Shown: one piece after another, positions 8,958 through 16,467 of the stretch
How the letters are laid out: the number at the start of each line of letters is the position of its first letter
Numbering within the stretch: position 1 is the stretch's first letter
Source: Sulfurimonas hongkongensis
Lineage (GTDB): Bacteria; Campylobacterota; Campylobacteria; Campylobacterales; Sulfurimonadaceae
Direction: 5' to 3'
Assembly (NCBI RefSeq): GCF_000445475.1
Contig: NZ_AUPZ01000004.1
Coordinates: 62,001 to 126,000 of the forward strand
Length of the DNA stretch: 64,000 nucleotides
The notes under the pieces: model-generated
Told to the model about the DNA's origin: nothing
Databases searched by the model: none
The model's input: the letters and a program-made list of their open reading frames with translations, nothing else
Position numbers and translations under genes: made by a program

Positions 8958-8963
8958 TATAAT
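8958..8963 (+). promoter_or_regulatory. -10 box (TATAAT) for tRNA-Arg
   Basis: TATAAT 27 nt before the tRNA 5' end, in the 76-nt gap after the small protein gene. No clear -35. Confidence 0.5.
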
Positions 8964-8990
8964 TTCATCCTCTTTAAACAGAGATGGTGT

Positions 8991-9067
8991 GCGCTCGTAG
9001 CTCAGCTGGATAGAGCACTGGTTTGCGGTACCAGCGGTCACATGTTCGAATCATGTCGGGCGCACCA
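8991..9067 (+). tRNA. tRNA-Arg (anticodon GCG)
   Basis: A full cloverleaf with encoded CCA. The acceptor stem is GCGCTCG/CGGGCGC, the D arm GCTC/GAGC, the anticodon stem CTGGT/ACCAG, and the T arm ACATG/CATGT around TTCGAAT. The seven-base anticodon loop TTGCGGT gives anticodon GCG (9025-9027), which reads CGC and CGU. Most bacteria read this box with an ACG tRNA modified to inosine, so the anticodon is worth noting. Confidence 0.95.
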
Positions 9068-9289
9068 TACTTAAACTTCCTCAACAACGAATTTTCAAAG
9101 ACTTTTTCAAAAAAACTATCTATACTTGAATTAATAGAAGTATCACTACGCCCATTCTAATATCTAATGCAAATTTTTATAAACGTGGATTAAAGGTTAA
9201 CTGAGGATAGTTGCAATAATCTTTTTAGTGACACTTTAAAAAAAGAAGATTTCAATCAAATTAGAAAGTTTGCATTTAGAGGGTTTGGA

Positions 9290-9366
9290 TGGTGTCAAGA
9301 GGGAGACTTGAACTCCCGACCTCCGGCTTATGAGACCAGCGCTCTAACCAGCTGAGCTACCTTGAC
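9290..9366 (-). tRNA. tRNA-Met (anticodon CAT), elongator-type
   Basis: Reverse-strand cloverleaf with acceptor GTCAAGG/TCTTGAC, D arm GCTC/GAGC, anticodon stem CTGGT/GCCGG and loop CTCATAA, T arm around TTCAAGT, and encoded ACCA. The G1-C72 pair excludes an initiator. Elongator Met is the best call. A tRNA-Ile2 whose C34 is lysidine-modified would have the same CAT anticodon and cannot be wholly excluded. Confidence 0.92.
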
Positions 9367-9446
9367 ATCCGTTTTGTAGGTCGGAATTATATAACTTGAA
9401 AACTTTAAGTTTGCTTTTGTGGAAAAAGAATTGCTTGTAATGGCAT

Positions 9447-9490
9447 AGACTAAATAACATTTATAACATTTTGTAAGTAAAGTTTAGTCT
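9447..9490. promoter_or_regulatory. Inverted repeat upstream of groES promoter
   Basis: AGACTAAA (9447-9454) and TTTAGTCT (9483-9490) are perfect 8-nt inverted arms separated by 28 nt, ending 16 nt before the -35 box of groES. They are not the CIRCE element (TTAGCACTC-N9-GAGTGCTAA) bound by HrcA, which I do not find. Could be an operator for another heat-shock regulator or the tail hairpin of an unseen transcript. Confidence 0.45.
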
Positions 9491-9505
9491 GTGTTACTAA
9501 ACTTA

Positions 9506-9534
9506 TTGACTTTGTTACCTTTTTTTTGTAATAT
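9506..9534 (+). promoter_or_regulatory. Strong sigma-70 promoter of groES-groEL
   Basis: TTGACT (9506-9511) and TATA-type TAATAT (9529-9534) are separated by exactly 17 nt, with a T-run in the spacer. The likely start of transcription is near 9541, giving a ~30 nt leader that contains AAAGGAG before the groES ATG. A recognisable -35 is unusual for this phylum. Confidence 0.75.
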
Positions 9535-9570
9535 TACTATCTCAAATCATAAACTTTAAAAGGAGAATTA

Positions 9571-9831
9571 ATGAACTTTCAACCATTAGGCAAAAGGGTC
9601 TTAGTAAAAAGACAAGACGAATCAAATACAACAGCATCTGGTATTATCATCCCAGACAATGCGACGGAAAAACCATTACAAGGAACTGTTGTAGCCATTA
9701 GCAAAGAAGTTAGCGATATTAGCGTGGGTAGCGTTGTTGTATTTGGTAAATTCTCAGGAAATGAGATTACACTAGATTCACAGAAGTATATAGTGATAGA
9801 TACAGAAGATATTTTTGGAATCATTGGATAA
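9571..9831 (+). CDS. groES: Co-chaperonin GroES
   Basis: 86 residues, the normal size for Campylobacterota GroES. It starts with [12 protein letters not shown], has the mobile loop around [15 protein letters not shown], and ends with the beta-strand region that forms the heptameric lid. It caps the GroEL cage in the cytoplasm during ATP-dependent folding. A near-consensus promoter and an AAAGGAG site precede it, in line with high expression. groEL follows after 143 nt that hold three small hairpins. Confidence 0.97.
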   Translation: MNFQPLGKRVLVKRQDESNTTASGIIIPDNATEKPLQGTVVAISKEVSDISVGSVVVFGKFSGNEITLDSQKYIVIDTEDIFGIIG

Positions 9832-9860
9832 ATCAAACAAGTAAAACACCTTTTAATTCT

Positions 9861-9938
9861 CGAAAATTTATTTTCGTAGCTTTAGGGGGTTGTAGGGACA
9901 TTTTTCCCTGCTGCTAAAACGGACTAGTTTGTTTTAGC
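9861..9938 (+). promoter_or_regulatory. Three tandem hairpins between groES and groEL
   Basis: CGAAAA/TTTTCG (9861-9876), AGGGA/TCCCT (9894-9909) and the 8-bp GCTAAAAC/GTTTTAGC (9913-9938) can form in the transcript. Such structures may set the groES:groEL mRNA ratio by processing, pausing or partial termination. Seen in sequence; role inferred. Confidence 0.45.
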
Positions 9939-9974
9939 ATATAAATCAAATAAAAGTAAAAGGAATTAATAAAC

Positions 9975-11615
9975 ATGGCAAAAGAGATAATTTTTTCAGA
10001 TAGTGCTAGAAATGCACTGGCTCGTGGTGTTGAAAAACTAACAGATGCAGTAAAAGTTACAATGGGACCTCGTGGTCGTAATGTGCTGATCCAAAAAAGT
10101 TACGGTTCTCCTATCATAACAAAAGATGGTGTGTCTGTTGCGCGTGAGATAGAACTAAAAGACAAACTAGAAAATATGGGTGCTGGACTTGTAAAAGAAG
10201 TAGCATCTAACACTGCTGATGAAGCGGGTGATGGAACTACTACTGCTACAGTTTTAGCGAACTCTATCTTTAGTGAGGGGCTAAGAAACATTACAGCAGG
10301 GGCTAATCCAGTTGAAGTTAAACGAGGGATGGACAAGGCTTGTGAGGCAATATTAGCAAACCTAAAAACATCAAGCAAAGCAATAAGTGGCAAACAAGAC
10401 ATAGCTCAAGTCGCTACAATTTCTGCAAACTCTGATACTTCTATTGGCGATATGATAGCTGAGGCTATGGAGAGAGTTGGTCAAGATGGTGTTATTACAG
10501 TTGAAGAAGCTAAGGGAATTTCTGATGAGTTAGAGGTTGTTGAGGGTATGCAGTTTGACCGTGGATACTTAAGTCCTTACTTTATTACAAACACTGAAAA
10601 AATGACTGCTGAGATCGAAAATCCTTGGATTTTACTAGTCGATAGCAAAATATCTTCACTAAAAGATCTTCTACCAGTTTTAGAACAAGTTCAAAAGACT
10701 TCTCGTCCACTTCTTATTATCGCTGAAGATGTCGAAGGTGAGGCTCTTTCAACTCTAGTTGTAAACAAACTTCGTGGCGTTTTAAATATCTCTGCTGTTA
10801 AAGCTCCAGGTTTTGGCGACAGAAGAAAAGCGATGCTTCAAGATATCGCAACTCTTACCAATGGAACTGTTATAGCACAAGAGACAGGACACACTTTAGA
10901 GGGTACTGATATCTCTTTGCTAGGTGAAGCATCTCGCGTAGTTATTGATAAAGACAACACAGTTATAGTAAACGGTGCAGGAACTAAAGAAGCAGTAGAC
11001 GCTAGAATCTCTGAGATAAAAACTCAACTTGAAGCTACGAGTAGTGAGTATGACAAAGAGAAACTTCAAGAGAGACTTGCAAAACTTAGTGGCGGTGTAG
11101 CGGTTATAAAGGTTGGAGCTGCAACTGAAACTGAGATGAAAGAGAAAAAAGATAGAGTAGATGACGCGCTATCAGCTACAAAAGCAGCAGTAGAAGAGGG
11201 CATCATCATAGGTGGTGGTGCTGCTCTTATACGTGCTGCTGCAAAAGTTAAACTTAATGATCTTGAGGGTGACCAACTAATAGGTTGTGAGATTATTCTC
11301 CGTGCTGTAAAAGCTCCTATAAAACAAATAGCTAAAAATGCAGGTTATGATGCTGGTGTAGTTGTAAATGCGGTAGAGATTGCCGAAAATCCAAACATTG
11401 GTTTTAATGCAGCAACTGGTGAGTATGTAGATATGTTTGAAGCGGGAATCATAGACCCACTAAAAGTAGCTCGTGTTGCTCTTACAAACGCAACATCAGT
11501 GTCAAGTTTACTTCTAACGACAGAAGCGGCTATATATGAAATAAAAGAAGAGAGTGATGCAGACATGGGCGGAGGAATGCCTCCACAAATGGGCGGAATG
11601 CCAGGTATGATGTGA
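9975..11615 (+). CDS. groEL: Chaperonin GroEL (Hsp60)
   Basis: 546 residues, full length. The nucleotide site shows the [10 protein letters not shown] and [12 protein letters not shown] blocks. The apical domain holds the GYLSPYF segment, and the equatorial C-terminal part includes VVEEG-type and GGGAAL sequences ([15 protein letters not shown]). The tail ends in the usual Gly-Met repeat ([15 protein letters not shown]). It folds proteins as a tetradecamer with GroES. AAAGGAATTAATAAAC precedes the ATG. An 11-bp hairpin follows the stop by 12 nt. Confidence 0.98.
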   Translation: MAKEIIFSDSARNALARGVEKLTDAVKVTMGPRGRNVLIQKSYGSPIITKDGVSVAREIELKDKLENMGAGLVKEVASNTADEAGDGTTTATVLANSIFSEGLRNITAGANPVEVKRGMDKACEAILANLKTSSKAISGKQDIAQVATISANSDTSIGDMIAEAMERVGQDGVITVEEAKGISDELEVVEGMQFDRGYLSPYFITNTEKMTAEIENPWILLVDSKISSLKDLLPVLEQVQKTSRPLLIIAEDVEGEALSTLVVNKLRGVLNISAVKAPGFGDRRKAMLQDIATLTNGTVIAQETGHTLEGTDISLLGEASRVVIDKDNTVIVNGAGTKEAVDARISEIKTQLEATSSEYDKEKLQERLAKLSGGVAVIKVGAATETEMKEKKDRVDDALSATKAAVEEGIIIGGGAALIRAAAKVKLNDLEGDQLIGCEIILRAVKAPIKQIAKNAGYDAGVVVNAVEIAENPNIGFNAATGEYVDMFEAGIIDPLKVARVALTNATSVSSLLLTTEAAIYEIKEESDADMGGGMPPQMGGMPGMM

Positions 11616-11626
11616 GAAAAGGATTA

Positions 11627-11652
11627 GCAAAAGCAAATTTCTTTGCTTTTGC
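11627..11652 (+). terminator. Terminator-like hairpin after groEL
   Basis: GCAAAAGCAAA, a TTTC loop and TTTGCTTTTGC make a perfect 11-bp stem 12 nt after the groEL stop. It is followed by CCCTTTTCG, so the T-run is short. The hairpin overlaps the first copy of a 47-bp direct repeat. Confidence 0.6.
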
Positions 11653-11677
11653 CCTTTTCGAATCAAAGTTCGATGTC
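11631..11677 (+). repeat. 47-bp direct repeat, copy 1
   Basis: Identical to 11706-11752 over 47 nt. The unit holds the inverted pairs AGCAAA/TTTGCT and TCGAA/TTCGA. Between the copies lies a G/A-rich palindromic stretch (GTCCGAAGGACCGAAC...GAAGGAC). Confidence 0.85.
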
Positions 11678-11705
11678 CGAAGGACCGAACTGCGAAGGAC
11701 CTCTT

Positions 11706-11752
11706 AAGCAAATTTCTTTGCTTTTGCCCTTTTCGAATCAAAGTTCGATGTC
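11706..11752 (+). repeat. 47-bp direct repeat, copy 2
   Basis: Second identical copy of the 47-bp unit. It starts 75 nt after the first and ends 52 nt before tonB. The two copies could give tandem terminators protecting tonB from groEL read-through (inference). Confidence 0.85.
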
Positions 11753-11804
11753 TCCCCTCTTCATTTAACTCTTATATAACATATAATTTGATATTATCAG
11801 CACT

Positions 11805-12596
11805 ATGATTAGACATAGTAGCTCATTTTTTCTATCTTTAGCATTTCATACTCTTATAGCAATTTTAGTTGTTTTTACATATAAAAGTGTAGTTTCGACC
11901 AAAGAAGAGATAGCGGAGAAAAAAGTTTGTATAGAGTTGTGCAATGTAGTTGTGCAAAAACCTGTAATCCTTCCAAAACCAAAACCTATAGCAAAACCCA
12001 AATCTATCATTAAAAAACTAGAACCTATATTAGAACCTAAACCCGTTCTTCCAAAAGCTAAACCTACAGTAGAACCTAAGCCAATTATTAAAAGGCCAGA
12101 ACCAAAACCTATACCAAAACCAGTTGTTAAAAAAGAGATTGCTAAAGAAGTTCCTGTAGTGATGCCAAAACCTATAGTAGAGCAAGAAATTGCAAAAGAT
12201 AAAAAAGTCATAGAAGAGAGTTTTGAGAAAACTGATAAACAGAGCATAAAAGAAGTACCCAAGGCTACACAAGAGCAAAAAGTTCAAGATATTGAGAATA
12301 AAAAAGCAAAACTTGAGAGAGAGTATATGCAAGAACATCTTGCAAAAATAGTACAACTCTTAAGAGATAATCTTTACTATCCAAGAAGAGCAAGAGCGAT
12401 GCAAGAAGAGGGAGAAGTCATAGTGAAGTTTGTACTCTCTAAAGATGCAAAAGTTCACTCTATTGAAATTATATCTTCAAAGAGTAAGATACTAAGCCGT
12501 TCGGCAATTAAGACTATAGAAGATCTATCTGGAAAATTTCCAAAGCCAAAAGAAGATTTGACTTTGAATGTTCCCATCGACTACTCTTTGAGATAA
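11805..12596 (+). CDS. tonB: Energy transducer TonB
   Basis: 263 residues. It has a short cytoplasmic N-terminus and one signal-anchor helix (residues ~8-28). A long periplasmic linker is built of Lys-Pro repeats (PKPKPIAKPK, EPKPIIKRPEPKP) that becomes Lys/Glu-rich. The C-terminal domain (LYYPRRARAMQEEGEVIVKF ... SAIKTI) is typical of TonB. It couples the proton-driven ExbB-ExbD motor to outer-membrane receptors such as the one at the left edge. exbB and exbD are not next to it. No ribosome site is obvious before the ATG. It converges on the rubredoxin gene with 3 nt between stops. Confidence 0.93.
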   Translation: MIRHSSSFFLSLAFHTLIAILVVFTYKSVVSTKEEIAEKKVCIELCNVVVQKPVILPKPKPIAKPKSIIKKLEPILEPKPVLPKAKPTVEPKPIIKRPEPKPIPKPVVKKEIAKEVPVVMPKPIVEQEIAKDKKVIEESFEKTDKQSIKEVPKATQEQKVQDIENKKAKLEREYMQEHLAKIVQLLRDNLYYPRRARAMQEEGEVIVKFVLSKDAKVHSIEIISSKSKILSRSAIKTIEDLSGKFPKPKEDLTLNVPIDYSLR

Positions 12597-12599
12597 ATT

Positions 12600-12761
12600 T
12601 TACTCTAAGGGTTTGAAGTACTCTTTAGCTGAACCACAATTTGGACAAACCCAATCATCTGGTAAATCTTCAAAAGAAGTTCCGGGAGCTATCCCTCCCT
12701 TAGGATCACCTACTTTTGGATCATAAATATATCCACAAAATGAACACTTATATTTTTTCAT
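12600..12761 (-). CDS. Rubredoxin
   Basis: 53 residues, read from the complement: the start codon is at 12761-12759 and TAA at 12602-12600. The two iron-binding motifs are complete, [10 protein letters not shown] near the N-terminus and CPNCGSAK near the C-terminus, with the conserved DDWVC between them. It carries one electron in the cytoplasm, commonly to peroxide or superoxide reductases or to oxygen-consuming enzymes in microaerophiles. GGAGAT precedes the start. The gene appears monocistronic, with its 3' end 3 nt from that of tonB. Confidence 0.96.
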   Translation of the reverse strand: MKKYKCSFCGYIYDPKVGDPKGGIAPGTSFEDLPDDWVCPNCGSAKEYFKPLE

Positions 12762-12883
12762 ATCTATCTCCTTTAATTAGGGTTGGTTTACTATTATACT
12801 GAATTTATACAGATTTTAAAAATTTAGGCTGTAAGTTTTGAAAGTTGACGATTCCAAAACATATAAAGCCATCCGTTTTTACT

Positions 12884-13255
12884 TTATTTAACTGTATTGT
12901 TCTGTCGAGATTTTTGAAATGCTTTAGCATTTTTAATTTGTTGTTTTTTTATTTCTTCTATTTCTTGTTCTAATTGAGCTCTCTTTTTAACTAGTTTAGC
13001 TCTATCTTCACCTAACGCAGTTTGGGCAATCTTTTTCTCAAGAGTGGCTATTTTGGCTTCTATTGCTGAAATCTTATTTAGCAAACTTTTATTTTTATCT
13101 GTGACTTCTTTAGAAGAAATAACTGAATCCTTCTTCTCTTTAACAGTTTTTGTTGTTTTTTTATCTGGTGCTTTAGCTTTGTGTGAACTACAACCTGTCA
13201 TGAGCAAGGTTCCAATTAAAAGTGTTGCTGTTAATAGTGTATACTTACTTTTCAT
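12884..13255 (-). CDS. Small coiled-coil lipoprotein
   Basis: 123 residues. The signal peptide ends in a lipobox (LLMTGCSS). The mature part begins with a Lys-rich stretch and then forms one long coiled coil with heptads of Ile/Leu (SAIEAKIATLEKKIAQ... QLEQEIEEIKKQQ). The frame stays open 10 codons upstream, but AAAGGA directly precedes the ATG at 13255, which gives a proper signal peptide, so this start is chosen. Function unknown; an Lpp-like or periplasmic spacer role is a guess. Confidence 0.82.
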   Translation of the reverse strand: MKSKYTLLTATLLIGTLLMTGCSSHKAKAPDKKTTKTVKEKKDSVISSKEVTDKNKSLLNKISAIEAKIATLEKKIAQTALGEDRAKLVKKRAQLEQEIEEIKKQQIKNAKAFQKSRQNNTVK

Positions 13256-13604
13256 ATCTATTCCTTTTGGATAATTTATAAGCATAATAAGATTATGTTA
13301 TTTCAGAAGTTTATCATGTTAAAGTTAATGAAAAGAAATGTATAACCGTTTGTTATGATTGAAGAAAATTGCAATCATATTGCATGTCAAATAGTAATAT
13401 CATAGACCTAGAAAAGTACTAAACTATAAAATTTTGTATGAAGTATTTTTTAGTGAAATGAGTAAAAGATTGACAAGTTAGATTGCCGCACTTAGTTGTT
13501 GAATGGGAGATAAAAAAGTTGTATACAATGTTATATATTTGTTGTATTTTTCTTAAAGTTACTTTTTGAAAGTCTTGGAAGTACCTAAAATAGGGGAGTA
13601 TAAG
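13256..13604. other. Intergenic region, no gene seen
   Basis: About 350 nt between the lipoprotein start and the 3' end of tRNA-Glu. Apart from the lipoprotein's ribosome site next to 13255 I see no convincing frame, hairpin or repeat. It should contain the lipoprotein promoter and the tRNA terminator. Confidence 0.5.
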
Positions 13605-13679
13605 TGGTGACCCCAAGGAGAATTGAACTCCTGTAACATGGATGAAAACCATGGATCCTAACCGCTAGACGATGGGGCC
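13605..13679 (-). tRNA. tRNA-Glu (anticodon TTC)
   Basis: Reverse-strand cloverleaf of 75 nt with acceptor GGCCCCA, the D arm typical of Glu (TCGTCTAGCGGTTAGGA), anticodon stem CATGG/CCATG with loop TTTTCAT, T arm AGGAG/CTCCT around TTCAATT, and encoded CCA. Confidence 0.96.
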
Positions 13680-13891
13680 ACTTTTGTTTTGTAAAGTTTT
13701 GTATGCTGTTATCAAAATCGAACTATTTCGATGAGTTTTACGCTGAGTAAAACCTAGTGTTAACGTAGTAAAAACGGGCTTTTGCTCGTTTTGCGTACAA
13801 AATAATTTGTTTTTAATTAGTTGTGCCGAAGTTTTTAGCGAAGTGTACTAAAGTACATGAGCTTAAAGCTGAGGTGCAAATAATCAAAAAA

Positions 13892-13967
13892 TGGTGTCCT
13901 GTGATGGATTCGAACCATCGGCCACATCATTAAAAGTGACGTGCTCTACCAGCTGAGCTAACAAGAC
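13892..13967 (-). tRNA. tRNA-Lys (anticodon TTT)
   Basis: Reverse-strand cloverleaf of 76 nt with acceptor GTCTTGT/ACAGGAC, anticodon stem CGTCA/TGATG with loop CTTTTAA, T arm around TTCGAAT, and encoded CCA. It lies 212 nt from tRNA-Glu in the same direction. The spacer between them holds small hairpins but no gene. Confidence 0.96.
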
Positions 13968-14110
13968 GAAATACAAACAATTTGTTTGTGAGCCGAAATT
14001 ATAGGCAAATAGTTTTTCTATGTCAAGACAATTGCTATGAAATTGTTAAAAGTTTTAAAAGAGTTGCAATAACTCATGAAAAAATCTCTTTTTTAGGTAA
14101 AATACATCTA

Positions 14111-15034
14111 ATGAATTATTATAGTTTTGAGTATCCTTATCTTATTTTTTTACTATTTCCAATAATCTACTGTCTATATAAATGTAAAGAGCAGATACAA
14201 AGCAGATATTTTGTGCATTTGGAGTTCTTAAGGGCTAAAAAAAACTTCTTTAAGAGAGAGTGGATAGTAAAGATACTTATCTTTATCTCTCTTTGTGTGG
14301 CTCTTGCATCCCCTATCGTAGTTGATAGAGACAATCCTTATAACCGAGAGGGAAAGGATATAGTACTAGCCATTGATGCGAGCGGGTCTATGAATTCATC
14401 TGGTTTTGATGTTGATGATGAGCTTAGTGATGGAAAAAGATTAAGCAGGTTTGAACTTACAAAGACAATTGCAGCAGAATTTATAAAAAAAAGACTAGGA
14501 GATAATGTTGGAGTTGTGATTTATGGAGATTTTGCTTTTATAGCATCTCCTATAACCTATGAAAAAGAGATAGTTTCAGAGATGCTAAGCTACACTAACC
14601 AAGGAATGGCTGGACAAAACACAGCAATAGGCGAAGCGATAGCTATGAGTGTGCGTGCATTTGAGACATCAGGTGCTAAGAGTAAGATTATCGTTTTACT
14701 AAGTGATGGGGAACATAACAGCGGAAGTATCTCGCCAAAAGATGCTATAAAACTAGCAAATGAAAAAAATATAAAAATATATACAATAGCTGTAGGACAT
14801 GAGGGTGAGGCAGATGAGGCACTCTTAGAGATGATAGCAAAAGAGTCTGATGGAGAGTTTTTTAGAGCTGCAACTGCTAAAGAGTTAAAAGATGTTTATG
14901 AACAGATAGATAAGCTTGAATCCTCAAAGATTAAGAGTAGAGACTATCTTTTAAAAGAGTACTACTATGAGATATTTTTACTCTTAGCATCTATACTTTT
15001 ACTCTATCTAATCTATAGAGAGATTAAGAGATGA
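14111..15034 (+). CDS. BatA-like VWA membrane protein (first Bat trio)
   Basis: 307 residues. Two transmembrane helices lie near the N-terminus, then comes a von Willebrand A domain with the MIDAS motif DASGS and a later LLSDGEHNSG, and a C-terminal helix (residues ~285-302). This is the Bat (Bacteroides aerotolerance) A layout, in which the VWA domain faces the periplasm. The frame is open upstream to 13982, but that extension runs through the tRNA-Lys flank and the protein homology begins at the ATG at 14111. The stop overlaps the next start by 4 nt. It is the paralogue of the gene at 21868. Confidence 0.88.
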   Translation: MNYYSFEYPYLIFLLFPIIYCLYKCKEQIQSRYFVHLEFLRAKKNFFKREWIVKILIFISLCVALASPIVVDRDNPYNREGKDIVLAIDASGSMNSSGFDVDDELSDGKRLSRFELTKTIAAEFIKKRLGDNVGVVIYGDFAFIASPITYEKEIVSEMLSYTNQGMAGQNTAIGEAIAMSVRAFETSGAKSKIIVLLSDGEHNSGSISPKDAIKLANEKNIKIYTIAVGHEGEADEALLEMIAKESDGEFFRAATAKELKDVYEQIDKLESSKIKSRDYLLKEYYYEIFLLLASILLLYLIYREIKR

Positions 15035-16467
15035 CCTTTTTATCAGCCCAGTACTTTTGGCTCTTTTTGTTTTTAGTGGCATTAATAGCAAAGGGCGATT
15101 TTAAGAGCTTTAGTTTTAGAGCTTATGGATATGTCCTCACATTTGTATTTATAATAGTTGCACTTACAAAGCCTGTAATACTTCAAGAACCTGTAAAAAA
15201 AGAGATGGTGTTAAGTGATGTGATAATTGCAGTTGATCTATCTTTTTCTATGCAAGCAAGAGATATCTATCCATCAAGACTTATAAAAGCAAAAGGGACG
15301 CTAAAGAGTCTTATACGAGCCCATGAGAAGAGCAGGTTTGGAGTGGTTGGTTTTACTACTAATGCCATTATTTTATCACCACTAACTCAAGATAGAGAGC
15401 TGCTTGAACATCTCTTTGGTTCTCTTGATGAGAATATGATTGTAACCAAAGGTAGCTCTGTTATGAGCGCCTTAGAACTTATGGCAAAGATGTCAAAGTC
15501 AAAAAACCCAAGTGTAGTGATACTTAGTGATGGAGCAGATGAGTCAAACTATGCAAAAGAAGCCGAGTTTGCCAAAAAGAGAGGCTTAGTTGTAAATATT
15601 TTTATGTTAGCTACAAAGATGGGTGATAGTATAGCCCTAGAGAGTGGCGAGTTTTTAAAAGATGCGGCGGGAAATATTGTAGTGAGTAGGGAAAATGAAG
15701 CCATCAAAGAACTAAGCGAAGCGACTGATGGTGTATATACTAAGAGTTTTGATGAGCTACTAAATGCACTGAGATCTCAAAGAGGTGAAGATGAGAAAAG
15801 TGAGCAGAGTGTAGTTGAGAATATCGAGCTTTTTTATTATTTTGTTTTTTTAGCAATAGTTATTTTTTTGGTGAGCAACACAACTCTAAAGAGATATGTT
15901 ATAGCTTTTTTGCTTCTCTTTGGGGTTAGTTTAGATGCAAGCATCTTAGACTACTTTGCAGATAAAAACATTAAAGAGTTTAAGCTCGCTAACGCCCACT
16001 ACAAAAATGGCGAATTTGAATCGGCTCTTAGCTCTTATGAGATGGTAAAATCTTCAGATGCTGAGTTTAAATCTATAGTTTTTTACAACATGGCAAACTC
16101 ACTTGTAAAACTAAAAGAGTATAAAAGAGCAAAAGAAGCCTATATGAAATCACTCACTCTTAGTTACTCAAAAGAGGCTGATGACAACCTAAGATATGTA
16201 AAGAGCTTAAAAGAGCAGAAGCAAGCAGAGTTTAAAAAGAGTTCTAAAAAAGCATCTCTATCAAAAGGTAAAAAAAAGAAGAAAAAAAAAGAGGGTGGAG
16301 GCTCAAATATGAACGTAAGTGCTAGTAGTGGAAGTTCAGATGCCAAAGATGCTAAAAAAACATCCGCTCAAAAAAAGATAGACCTAAACTCAAACAAAAC
16401 AAAATTAAGCTCAAAGGCATATGAGCTTATAAACAAGAGGCAAGTAGATGAAAAACAACCTTGGTAA
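15031..16467 (+). CDS. BatB/BatC-like VWA-TPR fusion (first Bat trio)
   Basis: 478 residues. N-terminal helices are followed by a VWA domain with MIDAS DLSFS and VILSDGADES, then a transmembrane helix near residue 270-290. A TPR-like part (NAHYKNGEFESALSSYEMV, NMANSLVKLKEYKRAKEAY) and a Lys/Ser-rich low-complexity tail follow. This corresponds to BatB fused to BatC. The last codons (DEKQPW) overlap the start of the BatD-like gene by 20 nt. The paralogue at 22794 ends with the same DEKPW, imposed by the same overlap. Confidence 0.87.
   Translation: MTFLSAQYFWLFLFLVALIAKGDFKSFSFRAYGYVLTFVFIIVALTKPVILQEPVKKEMVLSDVIIAVDLSFSMQARDIYPSRLIKAKGTLKSLIRAHEKSRFGVVGFTTNAIILSPLTQDRELLEHLFGSLDENMIVTKGSSVMSALELMAKMSKSKNPSVVILSDGADESNYAKEAEFAKKRGLVVNIFMLATKMGDSIALESGEFLKDAAGNIVVSRENEAIKELSEATDGVYTKSFDELLNALRSQRGEDEKSEQSVVENIELFYYFVFLAIVIFLVSNTTLKRYVIAFLLLFGVSLDASILDYFADKNIKEFKLANAHYKNGEFESALSSYEMVKSSDAEFKSIVFYNMANSLVKLKEYKRAKEAYMKSLTLSYSKEADDNLRYVKSLKEQKQAEFKKSSKKASLSKGKKKKKKKEGGGSNMNVSASSGSSDAKDAKKTSAQKKIDLNSNKTKLSSKAYELINKRQVDEKQPW

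Noticed and set aside
9213-9367. Short open frame reading through LKKEDFNQIRKF into the tRNA-Met region, considered as an integrase remnant
   Set aside because: About 30 residues before it becomes the antisense of the tRNA; no recognisable integrase motif.
11514-11741. 75-residue minus-strand ORF with a repeated KGQKQRNLL motif
   Set aside because: Produced by the 47-bp repeat pair after groEL.
11846-12356. Two minus-strand ORFs opposite tonB
   Set aside because: Mirror of the Lys-Pro repeat region; no start signals or plausible protein.
13680-13891. Region between tRNA-Glu and tRNA-Lys considered as a small RNA
   Set aside because: Some hairpins (AGTTTTACGC/TAAAACC type) but no promoter-terminator pair and no match to a known RNA.
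13982-14110. N-terminal extension of the first BatA-like gene
   Set aside because: It begins 15 nt from tRNA-Lys and lacks family similarity; the membrane helix pattern starts at the ATG at 14111.
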